Shown here: positions 10,248-18,954 of the stretch, piece after piece | Layout: every line of letters begins with the position of its first letter | Numbering within the stretch: the first letter of the stretch is position 1 | NCBI GenBank assembly: GCA_028708215.1 | Contig: JAQVZL010000006.1 | Span: 1 to 44,701 of the forward strand | From: Bacteroidales bacterium | GTDB taxonomy: Bacteria > Bacteroidota > Bacteroidia > Bacteroidales > UBA932 | Length of the DNA stretch: 44,701 bases | Direction: 5' to 3' | Notes under the pieces: model-generated | The model's database searches: none | Seen by the model: the letters and a program-made list of their open reading frames with translations, nothing else | What the model was told of the DNA's origin: nothing | Translations under genes and position numbers: made by a program

Positions 10248-11147
10248 TTATTGTGCGATGGTGCACTCTCTTTTCCATCTTTTGTGACTCCAAAGCCAAT
10301 TATCTGGTTGTTGTTGAATAGCCTTTTCTAATAGTCTTGCAAAAGTTTGAGTAACATAACCAGGCTCACATTCAGCTGCATTTTCTGTAATATCGTGGAA
10401 CCTAACAATATACTCTCCTCTTTTCTCTCTTACCATCTCAATAAAAACAACAGGACAACCAATAGAACGAGAAATAACCTCAGGTCCATTTAGCATTAGA
10501 GTTGGCTGGTTCAAAAAAGAGAGGGAAAATCTAGAGCCAGGCTTAGGAGATTGATCTGAGAAAAGAAAATAACACCCACTTTTCTCTCTACTTTTTATGA
10601 TACTCCTTGCAGCACTTTTAGACTCAATTAATTGCACATTAGAATTAGCCTTTCTTATCCACTTTATAATATCATCGGCAACTGTTGAACGCTGTTTTTT
10701 ATATATAAAATTAATATGATGGCCCGTAAAGCCCATTAAGTCACTATTTTTAAAATGCTCAATCTTACCTAACAATTCCCAGTTTCCCATATGCCCCCCT
10801 ACTACAATTACCGGGCACCCTTTTTTATAGTATTTACTAAGAATTTCTGGGTTTTCTATATATCCCATTTTAGAGATAGTTTTTTTTGAAAGAGAGGCTG
10901 CTTTAATATTTTCTGCAATTATTTCTGCAAAGTTTTTATAAAACTTTTTACTAGTCTCCTCTATGGCTCTATACCTGAAACTAGGGAATGCTCTAGAGAT
11001 GTTTACAGTTACCACAGAACGTCTATACCTAAGAACTCTAGATATAAAAAACACTACTATGCCAGAGACAAAATATAAGAGCCCTATTGGAAGGATAGAA
11101 ATTAAATAAATTGGCGAAATTGCTATCAAAAATAAAATTTTACGCAT
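10248..11147 (-). CDS. Lysophospholipid / lipid A acyltransferase family protein (LpxL/HtrB-like)
   Basis: 299 aa; VVGGHMGNWELLGK, FLFSDQSPKPGSRFSLSFLNQPTLMLNGPEVISR. Confidence 0.9.
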   Translation of the reverse strand: MRKILFLIAISPIYLISILPIGLLYFVSGIVVFFISRVLRYRRSVVTVNISRAFPSFRYRAIEETSKKFYKNFAEIIAENIKAASLSKKTISKMGYIENPEILSKYYKKGCPVIVVGGHMGNWELLGKIEHFKNSDLMGFTGHHINFIYKKQRSTVADDIIKWIRKANSNVQLIESKSAARSIIKSREKSGCYFLFSDQSPKPGSRFSLSFLNQPTLMLNGPEVISRSIGCPVVFIEMVREKRGEYIVRFHDITENAAECEPGYVTQTFARLLEKAIQQQPDNWLWSHKRWKRECTIAQ

Positions 11148-11235
11148 AATAAGCTTTGATTGTTAAACAAAGTTATTCAAATTTTACTATTTTTGCGTGC
11201 ATTAGACTTTATAAACTAGTTAATAATTTGATTTT

Positions 11236-12843
11236 ATGTTCAAAAAACATCCAAAAGGATTACTAGCGGCGGCTCTCACCAATATGGGCGAACGCTTCGG
11301 CTTTTACATTATGATGGCTATTCTAACGTTATTCATCTCGTCAAAATTTGGCTTGTCTGAAGTAACTACAGGAATTATCTATTCAATTTTTTATGCCTCT
11401 ATATATGTATTGGCATTAATAGGAGGCTTAATTGCCGACAAAACTCAAAACTACAAGCACACTATTATGTGGGGACTTGTTCTTATGGCAGTAGGTTATT
11501 TTGTTATTGCCTTCCCAACCCCTACTCCAGTACCAAATCTACCACTTTATTTAGCATTAACATGCTTTGGTCTTTTGATTATTGCATTTGGCAACGGCCT
11601 TTTTAAAGGTAACCTCCAAGCCCTAGTTGGACAGATGTACGACAAAAAAGAGTACAAAGAGAGAATGCTTGCCGAATATGGAACAGAAAAAAATGGCAAA
11701 CCTATAGATATGAGAGACTCCGGTTTCCAGTTGTTCTATATGTTCATTAACATTGGCGGGTTCTTTGCTCCTTTTATAGCAATTGGCGTAAGAAACTGGT
11801 TCTTGAAAATCAAAGGATTTGACTATAATGCACACCTTCCAGAGCTTGCTCATAAGTTTTTAGGTGACCCTACTGCTATGAGTGTAGACCAAGTTAACAA
11901 CCTTCAAACATATGCAAATGAAGCTACTCTAGATGGTAGTGTAGTTACAAATTTAACTGAATTTACAACCAACTACTTAGATACTTTCAACAAAGGTTTC
12001 CAATATGCTTTCTTTGCAACAATAGTTGCACTTGGTATCTCACTTGTAATCTACCTGTTAAATCTAAGCAAACTTCCAGATCCTGGAAAATCTGATGTTA
12101 AACTTAAGAAAGGAGAAAAGCCTGCTAAAGAAGAAATCACAATGGCTGCCTCAGAAATAAGACAACGCATATATGCTCTTTTTGCTGTTTTTGGAATTGT
12201 AATTTTCTTCTGGTTCTCGTTCCACCAAAATGGTTATTCTTTAACATATTTTGCAAGAGACTATATTAACTTAGATGCAATAGACATTAATTTAGGCTTT
12301 ACTTCAATTAAAGGTGCAGAGATATTCCAATCTATAAATCCATTCTTTGTAGTAGTGTTAACACCTATAATTATGTTTATATTTGGTGCTCTAAAGAGAA
12401 AAGATAGAGAGCCATCTACTCCAAAGAAAATTGGAATAGGCATGGGTATTGCTGCACTAGCATATCTATTTTTCTTAGTTGTATCATTAGCTCTTCCAGA
12501 TAAATCTTCATTAGCTACAATGTCTGCTACAGAACTAAGCATGATGAAGCTAACCCCGTGGGTTATGGTAGGGATGTACTTTATGCTCACAGTTGCAGAG
12601 CTCTTTATCTCTCCTTTAGGGCTATCATTCGTATCTAAAGTAGCACCTCCGCACCTTCAAGGAGTGATGCAAGGTGCATGGCTAGCAGCTACAGCTATAG
12701 GTAATAGCATCCTCTTTATTGGAGGTATTCTTTACACCTCAGTTCCACTATGGGCATGTTGGATGGTATTTTCAATAGCATGTGCTCTCTCTATGATTGT
12801 AATGCTCTCAATGGTTAAGTGGCTAGAAAGAGTATCGCAGTAA
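11236..12843 (+). CDS. POT/PTR-family proton-dependent oligopeptide MFS transporter
   Basis: 535 aa, multiple TM segments, NMGERFGFYIMMAILTLFI (ExxERFxYY-like) and C-terminal VAELFISPLGLSFVSKVAP. Confidence 0.92.
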   Translation: MFKKHPKGLLAAALTNMGERFGFYIMMAILTLFISSKFGLSEVTTGIIYSIFYASIYVLALIGGLIADKTQNYKHTIMWGLVLMAVGYFVIAFPTPTPVPNLPLYLALTCFGLLIIAFGNGLFKGNLQALVGQMYDKKEYKERMLAEYGTEKNGKPIDMRDSGFQLFYMFINIGGFFAPFIAIGVRNWFLKIKGFDYNAHLPELAHKFLGDPTAMSVDQVNNLQTYANEATLDGSVVTNLTEFTTNYLDTFNKGFQYAFFATIVALGISLVIYLLNLSKLPDPGKSDVKLKKGEKPAKEEITMAASEIRQRIYALFAVFGIVIFFWFSFHQNGYSLTYFARDYINLDAIDINLGFTSIKGAEIFQSINPFFVVVLTPIIMFIFGALKRKDREPSTPKKIGIGMGIAALAYLFFLVVSLALPDKSSLATMSATELSMMKLTPWVMVGMYFMLTVAELFISPLGLSFVSKVAPPHLQGVMQGAWLAATAIGNSILFIGGILYTSVPLWACWMVFSIACALSMIVMLSMVKWLERVSQ

Positions 12844-12864
12844 TCATATTATTAAATATATTTT

Positions 12865-12899
12865 AAAGAGACTCTCTTAAAAAGGGAGTCTCTTTTTTT
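12865..12899 (+). terminator. Intrinsic terminator after the POT transporter
   Basis: Perfect 10-bp stem AAAGAGACTC / GAGTCTCTTT followed by a T-run. Confidence 0.88.
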
Positions 12900-12936
12900 G
12901 TAAATTTGTTCAATTCCTCACTTTTAATTTATTTAC

Positions 12937-13465
12937 ATGAACTCATATAGCAAAATCTCTATTATATTTTTCTGCTTGGTTGCAGGGTTATATACTACAA
13001 GCAGCACTGCATACGCACATAATAGAGACACCTTAATAAGTAGGTATTCTGAATTTACAGAGCTCTATTCTCCCGAAAAACTATTTATTCACACAGATAA
13101 ATCTTTGATATATCTAGAGTAAAGATTAAACGGAGCCAAAATAGATTCGAGGGTAATTTGCAACTACCTCATAATCTTAAAAGTGGTCTTTACACTATTA
13201 GAGGATACACACAATGGATGCAAAATTACTCTAATGATTATATGTTTCACAAACAGGTTTTTATAATTAACCCCCTTGAGAAAGAGATTGGCACATACAA
13301 AACAGAACATAATGGAATGGGGTGGTTCAAGTTTTACTCATCAGATAGGTTCACTCGCCTAAATATAAATGTACAAGGAGTAACCCAAGACGGAAGATAT
13401 TTTATCCTAGAATGAAATTAATATCTTTGTAAGAGAAAAGGGCCAATTTAAAAATAGAAGACTAA
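12937..13465 (+). pseudogene. Decayed remnant of a large MG2/alpha-2-macroglobulin-like (carboxypeptidase-regulatory type) secreted protein
   Basis: Frame 1 fragment has a signal peptide and PEKLFIHTDKSLIYLE*; frame 3 fragment reads VKIKRSQNRFEGNLQLPHNLKSGLYTIRGYTQWMQNYSNDYMFHKQVFI...*. Both match successive parts of one N-terminal architecture, with a frame change, stops and a missing segment. Confidence 0.7.
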
Positions 13466-13479
13466 TTTAAGAGAAGATA

Positions 13480-14196
13480 ATGCAAAACAGAAAATTCAAT
13501 AGCGAAATAAAACTAATAGCATTTGACGCAGACGACACCTTATGGGTAAATGAATATCACTATAGAAGGGCCGAGGAAAATTTTGCCGAATTAATGTCAA
13601 TTTGGTGCGATAAAAAAACGGCTATAGATGTACTCTTAAAAAAGGAGAAAGAGAATCTCCCTCTGCTAGGGTATGGCTCAAAAGCATTTATTATAGCTCT
13701 TGTAGAGAGCGGTATAGAGATAAGCAGGGGAAATCTTTTAAATGAAGAGATAACAGATCTTATAGAGCTGGGCAAAAGCACTATTGGGCAAGAGATTGAA
13801 TTGCTGCCAAATGTAAAAGAGGTTTTAGAAACTCTTCAAAATAGATATCCTCTACTACTTGCCACCAAAGGAGACCTTAAAGAACAGGAGTCAAAAATAG
13901 AGCGCTCTGGCTTAAAAAAATACTTTAACCATGTAGAAATTATGAGCGAAAAAGAGAGCGATAGATACCTAAATATAATTGAAAAATTAAGAGTAGAACC
14001 CCAAAATTTTTTAATGATAGGGAACTCTTTTAAGTCAGATATTCTTCCCGTTTTAGAGATAGGAGGGAATGCAATTTATATTCCTGCAGAGATAACTTGG
14101 GCGCATGAAATAGTAGAAGAAAAAGAACACCCAAACCTAATTAAAACAGATAGTTTGAACAAGATTCTCCCATTTTTTAATATTCACAAGAGTTAA
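13480..14196 (+). CDS. HAD-family hydrolase
   Basis: 238 aa; KLIAFDADDTLWVNE, LLLATKGD, FLMIGNSFKSDILPVLEIGGNAIYIP. Confidence 0.9.
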   Translation: MQNRKFNSEIKLIAFDADDTLWVNEYHYRRAEENFAELMSIWCDKKTAIDVLLKKEKENLPLLGYGSKAFIIALVESGIEISRGNLLNEEITDLIELGKSTIGQEIELLPNVKEVLETLQNRYPLLLATKGDLKEQESKIERSGLKKYFNHVEIMSEKESDRYLNIIEKLRVEPQNFLMIGNSFKSDILPVLEIGGNAIYIPAEITWAHEIVEEKEHPNLIKTDSLNKILPFFNIHKS

Positions 14197-14213
14197 GTTA
14201 AACAGCATTAATT

Positions 14214-14777
14214 ATGATACCTTTTAAGATAAACAGAAGTTATAGAAGATTTCATCAAGAGGTAGAGATACCTCAGGAACATCTTATCTCTATGGTAGAG
14301 GCAGCTAGGTTTTCACCCTCATCTAGAAATGTTCAGCCAATAAAATTTTATTTAAACAACAGTAGGGAGATGAATGCACGTATCTTCCCTCACCTTGCGT
14401 GGGCTGGATACCTTAAAGAGTGGGAAGGGCCACAAGAGGGAGAGAGACCGGCAGGATATATAGTTTTTTTACACGACAAATCTATCTCGGCAACCTACTC
14501 TTGCGACAACGGAATATTTGCTCAGAGTATTCTACTACAAGCAGTAGAGCTGGGTTGGGGTGGTTGCATTATAGCCTCAATAAATAAACAAGAGATAGCT
14601 AGCCTTTTAGAGCTACCCCAAAATCTAGATCCAATTTTAGTAATAGCATTAGGAAAGCCTAAAGAAAAAATAGTTATAGATAATGTAAAAGGGGGAGATA
14701 TAAAATACTGGAGAGATCAAGATGGAACACACCATGTTCCAAAAAGAACTCTTGAAGAGTTAATTTGGAAGCCTTAG
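14214..14777 (+). CDS. Nitroreductase family protein
   Basis: 187 aa; SYRRFHQEVEIPQEHLISMVEAARFSPSSRNVQPIKFYL, GGCIIASINKQEIASLLELPQNLDPILVIALGKP. Confidence 0.9.
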   Translation: MIPFKINRSYRRFHQEVEIPQEHLISMVEAARFSPSSRNVQPIKFYLNNSREMNARIFPHLAWAGYLKEWEGPQEGERPAGYIVFLHDKSISATYSCDNGIFAQSILLQAVELGWGGCIIASINKQEIASLLELPQNLDPILVIALGKPKEKIVIDNVKGGDIKYWRDQDGTHHVPKRTLEELIWKP

Positions 14778-14822
14778 TTTGCATGCGAGTTTTGACTATC
14801 TATTATAAAATTTATTAGCCAA

Positions 14823-15926
14823 TTGAATATAAAACCCTTAGATATATTAAGAGTTACAGAGAAAAGCTTTGTAATAGCAGGGCCATGCAGTGCAGAGAGT
14901 CTTGAACAGACCTTAACTACTGCTAAAGAACTTAGCTCACTAGGAGTAAAAGTATTCCGTGCTGGGCTTTGGAAACCAAGATCAAAACCTGGTTCTTTTG
15001 AAGGAGTAGGTACAAAAGGATTAGAGTGGCTACAAAAGGTTAAAGAGAGTACTGGAATGCTCATAGCAACAGAGATTGCAAATGCAATTCACACAAGGGA
15101 GGCTCTGAAAGCTCAAGTAGACATACTATGGATAGGGGCAAGAACAACTGCCAACCCATTTGCTGTACAAGAGATTGCAGATGTGCTAGAGACGCAAATT
15201 AAATCTAAGAAAATAAAGAGAAACCAAATCACCATTCTTGTTAAAAACCCGGTTAACCCAGATTTAGACCTTTGGATTGGAGCAATGGAGAGAATTGCAA
15301 ACGCTGGTATAGAGCAAATAGGTGCAATTCATAGAGGTTTCAGTACATATGAAAAGGGATTGTTCCGTAACCTTCCACATTGGCATATTCCAATTGAGCT
15401 TAAAAGAAGAGTGCCTCAACTTACAATCATTTGTGATCCAAGCCATATAGGAGGTAGAAAAGAGCTCATTCACCCTATCTCTCAACAAGCCTTAAATATG
15501 GGTTTTTCTGGACTTATGATAGAAAGTCATATTGAGCCAGAAAGGGCCTTAAGTGACAAAGAACAGCAAATTACACCCAAAATGCTCAAAAGCATAATGG
15601 AGCTACTTGTTGTTCGTGAATCCATAGATAACTCAGAGAGTTTAACAGAGCTAAGAAGAGAGATTGACGAGCTAGACCAGATGCTTCTTAATTTACTATC
15701 GAAAAGAATGGCAATTTCACGAGAGATAGGGCGCTATAAAAAAGAGTATAGCATACCCGTATTCCAACCCTCTAGGTACAACCATATGGTTATAAGAAGA
15801 ATTTCTCAAGCTTCTGAACTAATGGTAGATCCAGATTTTGTCAAACTCATTTTACAAGCAATACATCAAGAATCTGTTAGACAACAACTAGAGATATTTA
15901 ACTCCACTAAAAACAAGAACCAATAG
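14823..15926 (+). CDS. Bifunctional 3-deoxy-7-phosphoheptulonate synthase / chorismate mutase type II (TTG start)
   Basis: 367 aa; IAGPCSAES, GVKVFRAGLWKPRSKPGSFEGVG, WIGARTTANPFAVQEIAD, then C-terminal chorismate mutase (LRREIDELDQMLLNLLSKRMAISREIGRYKKE). Confidence 0.93.
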   Translation: MNIKPLDILRVTEKSFVIAGPCSAESLEQTLTTAKELSSLGVKVFRAGLWKPRSKPGSFEGVGTKGLEWLQKVKESTGMLIATEIANAIHTREALKAQVDILWIGARTTANPFAVQEIADVLETQIKSKKIKRNQITILVKNPVNPDLDLWIGAMERIANAGIEQIGAIHRGFSTYEKGLFRNLPHWHIPIELKRRVPQLTIICDPSHIGGRKELIHPISQQALNMGFSGLMIESHIEPERALSDKEQQITPKMLKSIMELLVVRESIDNSESLTELRREIDELDQMLLNLLSKRMAISREIGRYKKEYSIPVFQPSRYNHMVIRRISQASELMVDPDFVKLILQAIHQESVRQQLEIFNSTKNKNQ

Positions 15927-15976
15927 TAGAGCACACTCCATAGAACTATTTATATAAACTTTTAATATAAACTATT

Positions 15977-16708
15977 ATGAAAAAAACTAAACAATACCTA
16001 CTAACTGTACTTACAACACTAACCCTATCTGCACTGCTTTTAACTGGGTGTAAAGAGAGAGTCATAAAAGAGAAAGACCCTAATCCCTATAATTTAGAAA
16101 TTGTAGCAACAGCAAATGAATACTACAAAGCAGTAGAGGCAGATAGTAGCAACCTACTTGTAAACCTAGAAACCTACATACCAAATGTTGTTCTTGACAT
16201 AAGATATGCAACAGAGAACAATTTTACCCAAACAGCCATCTATACTTCACCAAAAGCGTGGCTAAGAAAAGAGGCTGCAGACTCTCTACTCAAAATACAA
16301 CAAATATTAAATGCCGAGGGCTTAGGAATTAAAGTATTTGACGCCTATAGGCCATATGCAGCAACTCTATATTTCTACGAAGTATATGAAGATACAACAT
16401 TTGTAGCATCGCCAAGAAGCGGCTCAATTCACAACAGAGGGGGAGCAATAGACCTCACAATTATAGATCTAGAAACAGGCGAAGAACTAGAAATGCCCAC
16501 TCCTTTTGATGAGTTCTCTGAAAGAGCATCTCACAGCTACACAGATTTGCCTTCAAATGTAATTGCTAATAGAGAAAAATTATGCAAAATAATGACAGAT
16601 AATGGGTTCACTAAATACGAACATGAGTGGTGGCACTACAACATTAAAGGGCGCAACAAATATACATTAATGGATATCTCTTTTGAAGATTTAGAAAATT
16701 TAAAGTAG
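15977..16708 (+). CDS. VanX/DdpX-family D-alanyl-D-alanine dipeptidase, predicted lipoprotein
   Basis: 243 aa; lipobox LLTGC; SIHNRGGAIDLTI and EHEWWHYNI zinc/active-site motifs. Confidence 0.9.
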   Translation: MKKTKQYLLTVLTTLTLSALLLTGCKERVIKEKDPNPYNLEIVATANEYYKAVEADSSNLLVNLETYIPNVVLDIRYATENNFTQTAIYTSPKAWLRKEAADSLLKIQQILNAEGLGIKVFDAYRPYAATLYFYEVYEDTTFVASPRSGSIHNRGGAIDLTIIDLETGEELEMPTPFDEFSERASHSYTDLPSNVIANREKLCKIMTDNGFTKYEHEWWHYNIKGRNKYTLMDISFEDLENLK

Positions 16709-16754
16709 CATTAAACAAAAAATTCTATAAAACTTTTTAATGAGAAATATAGTT

Positions 16755-16771
16755 TTGGCACAGCTTTTGTA
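16755..16771 (+). promoter_or_regulatory. Candidate sigma-54 (-24/-12) promoter
   Basis: TTGGCACAGCTTTTGTA against consensus YTGGCACGrNNNTTGCW; GG and GT separated by exactly 10 nt; lies in an intergenic region. Confidence 0.55.
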
Positions 16772-16781
16772 ATTTATTGAG

Positions 16782-16862
16782 GTGAGAAGTTTTTCATAGT
16801 TTAAGTTTTAGGTTAAGTAAGAAGATTGGCATCGTCTAAAAAGACGTTGCCTCTCTTTTTTT
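16782..16862 (+). ncRNA. Candidate small RNA (about 80 nt) transcribed from the sigma-54-like promoter
   Basis: Predicted +1 is 12 nt after the -12 element; ends in a strong hairpin plus T-run; no convincing ORF in the interval. Confidence 0.4.
16828..16862 (+). terminator. Intrinsic terminator (of the candidate sRNA and/or the upstream ddpX-like gene)
   Basis: GGCATCGTCT-AAAA-AGACGTTGCC (9 of 10 paired) followed by TCTCTTTTTTT. Confidence 0.85.
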
Positions 16863-16885
16863 AAACTATTTATCTCTTTAAATCT

Positions 16886-16915
16886 TTTGATATTATATAA
16901 AAAGTAGTATATTTG
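16886..16915 (+). promoter_or_regulatory. Bacteroidota primary-sigma promoter for rpsP-rimM
   Basis: TTTG (16886-16889), N18, TATATTTG (16908-16915). Confidence 0.7.
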
Positions 16916-16977
16916 CAGGCCTTTTCTCGAGAAGATTAGGAAGTTAATTTAATTACAACTTTAAAAATCAACACATT

Positions 16978-17592
16978 ATGGCTGTTAAAATTCGTCTGTC
17001 AAGACAAGGTAAAAAGAATTACGCATTTTATCACATAGTTATAGCAGACAGCCGCGCACCAAGAGATGGTCGCTTAATTGAACGCATTGGCGTTTACAAC
17101 CCAAACATTAACCCTGCAGTAATAGAGTTAGATAACGACAAAGCCCTCGATTGGCTTTATAAGGGTGCACAACCAACAGAAACTTGCAGAAGAATTCTCT
17201 CTTTTAAAGGAGTCCTTTTAAGAAAACACCTACAAGAAGGTGTGAAAAAAGGGGCAATAACTCAAGAAGTAGCAGACCAGAAATGGAACGCTTGGGTAGA
17301 AGAGAAAGAGTTGAAACTTAGCAGTAAAAAATCTGAGCTTGAACAGAGCAAACGTGAAGCAAAAAAATCTGCTCTTGAAGAAGAGGCTAAGGTAAATCAA
17401 GCTAGACAAGAAGAGATTGCTAAGAATAAAAGAGAAGAAGAAGAGGCCATAGCAAAAGCTGCTGCTGCAAAAGCTGCAGAAGAAGAGGCTGCTGCTGCAG
17501 AGATTGCTGCAACAAAAGAGGCTATCTTAGCAGAGAAAGCAGAGGGAGAAGCTCCTGCTACAGAATCGGCTGAAACTAAAGATAAAGAGTAA
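16978..17592 (+). CDS. rpsP: 30S ribosomal protein S16 with a long Ala/Glu/Lys-rich C-terminal extension
   Basis: [43 protein letters not shown]; about 100 aa charged tail after the S16 domain. Confidence 0.96.
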   Translation: MAVKIRLSRQGKKNYAFYHIVIADSRAPRDGRLIERIGVYNPNINPAVIELDNDKALDWLYKGAQPTETCRRILSFKGVLLRKHLQEGVKKGAITQEVADQKWNAWVEEKELKLSSKKSELEQSKREAKKSALEEEAKVNQARQEEIAKNKREEEEAIAKAAAAKAAEEEAAAAEIAATKEAILAEKAEGEAPATESAETKDKE

Positions 17593-17597
17593 GTGAA

Positions 17598-18122
17598 ATG
17601 TTGACATCGGCAAATAAATTATTGCCTGTCGCAAAGGTCATAAAATCTTTCGGAACCAAGGGCCAAGTAATTATACGATTTGCTCCCACATTCCAAGAAG
17701 AGATAAACCCTAGAAAACCGGTATTCATCACATTTGATGAACTACCGGTTCCTTTTTTTATAGAGAGTATTACCTCTAAAGGAGCCAATCAATCTGTAGT
17801 CAAATTAAAAGGGATAGACAATATAGATCTTGCCGAAGAGATTACTGGGCAAGATGTAATGACAGAGTATAGTAATCTAGAAGCAGAAGAGCCAAACCTT
17901 GCAGATTTTATTGGATTCCATGTAGAGGAGCCCACAGGAGCACATATTGGAACAGTGACAGACTTTTACGATTACCCAAATAACCCCTGTTTTGAGATAA
18001 CGCTAGCAGATAAAAGTGATAAAAAAATTCTACTCCCTGTTCACGAACATATTGTTTTAGGCTCAGACTCTGCGTCAAAAACCATTTTCGCACAACTCCC
18101 AGAAGGTCTCTTAGACCTATAG
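17598..18122 (+). CDS. rimM: Ribosome maturation factor RimM
   Basis: 174 aa; LLPVAKVIKSFGTKGQVIIRF...LADFIGFHVEEPTGAHIGTVTDFYDYPNNPCFEI. Confidence 0.92.
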   Translation: MLTSANKLLPVAKVIKSFGTKGQVIIRFAPTFQEEINPRKPVFITFDELPVPFFIESITSKGANQSVVKLKGIDNIDLAEEITGQDVMTEYSNLEAEEPNLADFIGFHVEEPTGAHIGTVTDFYDYPNNPCFEITLADKSDKKILLPVHEHIVLGSDSASKTIFAQLPEGLLDL

Positions 18123-18132
18123 AGCGTCACAA

Positions 18133-18930
18133 CTACCAATTAAACTGAATTCCAATAGATAACTCAGGTAACTCGGGCTCTAACTCCAAAGGATTAAAGA
18201 GATTAGTCAATCTATATCTAAGGTAGAGCGAATAGTCTCCCTTTGTTATTGCTCCATACAACCCTGCCTGCAAAGGGTTAAATTTAGAGGCATCTCTATA
18301 TTTATATTTACGAGTTTTACCTCTCTCTAAAGTCTTAACATTATATCTTTTACTAAAAGAAAAATCTACATAAGCACCTAAATCTAGCATAAAAGGATTT
18401 CTCTTTAATGGGAACAAGTAAAACCTATTAATAAGACCAGTACCAATATTGTCTGTTCTAAAATACTCTTTTTTAACCTCTCCTGGCACATCTTGGACAA
18501 TCAAATTATTTTGAGCAGCATTATTTAGCTTATAATTATAGTAGGTATATTGGAAGGTTGTTCCTAAAGCATAACGTCTAGAAAACTTGTAGAAATACTT
18601 ATAGCCCATCTCAATGGTATTTATTCTACCATACTGCATATCTATATAGCTCTCTCTATCTGTAGGAATTATAGTACCCAGTCCAAAGAAAAAATCGCTA
18701 TATTTTCTAGGATATCTAGGCTTAGCAAGCTTTTTATCTGCTTTATCATATGGTTCGCTCCAAAAGTAGTGCAAAGAATCCTGTTTTTTAACTGTAATTG
18801 GAGGTTGAACAGAAATCTCTGCTTGTCCAATTTTTATTACTCTTTGTGCATAAGCTCTATTACTTACAGAAACCACTGCAAAACAAAATATAAGAGCAGT
18901 TGTAAAATATTTGATATTATCTCTTTTCAT
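18133..18930 (-). CDS. Outer membrane beta-barrel protein, hypothetical
   Basis: 265 aa, signal peptide, alternating aromatic beta-strands, C-terminal ...ELSIGIQFNW. Confidence 0.65.
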   Translation of the reverse strand: MKRDNIKYFTTALIFCFAVVSVSNRAYAQRVIKIGQAEISVQPPITVKKQDSLHYFWSEPYDKADKKLAKPRYPRKYSDFFFGLGTIIPTDRESYIDMQYGRINTIEMGYKYFYKFSRRYALGTTFQYTYYNYKLNNAAQNNLIVQDVPGEVKKEYFRTDNIGTGLINRFYLFPLKRNPFMLDLGAYVDFSFSKRYNVKTLERGKTRKYKYRDASKFNPLQAGLYGAITKGDYSLYLRYRLTNLFNPLELEPELPELSIGIQFNW

Positions 18931-18954
18931 CTTTTTTAAATATTAGGTCTAAAA

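Noticed and set aside
12261-12590. Minus-strand ORF of 109 aa
   Set aside because: Antisense to transmembrane-coding sequence of the POT transporter; hydrophobic artefact.
13288-13304. TTGGCACATACAAAACA as a sigma-54 site in the pseudogene
   Set aside because: No GC/GT at the -12 position; a chance match in decayed coding sequence.
14774-15064. Minus-strand ORF of 96 aa
   Set aside because: Antisense to the conserved DAHP synthase domain; no recognisable protein features.
17380-17580. Repetitive GCTGCTGCAGAAGAAG-like sequence as a DNA repeat
   Set aside because: It is codon-level low complexity encoding the Ala/Glu-rich S16 tail, not an independent repeat element.
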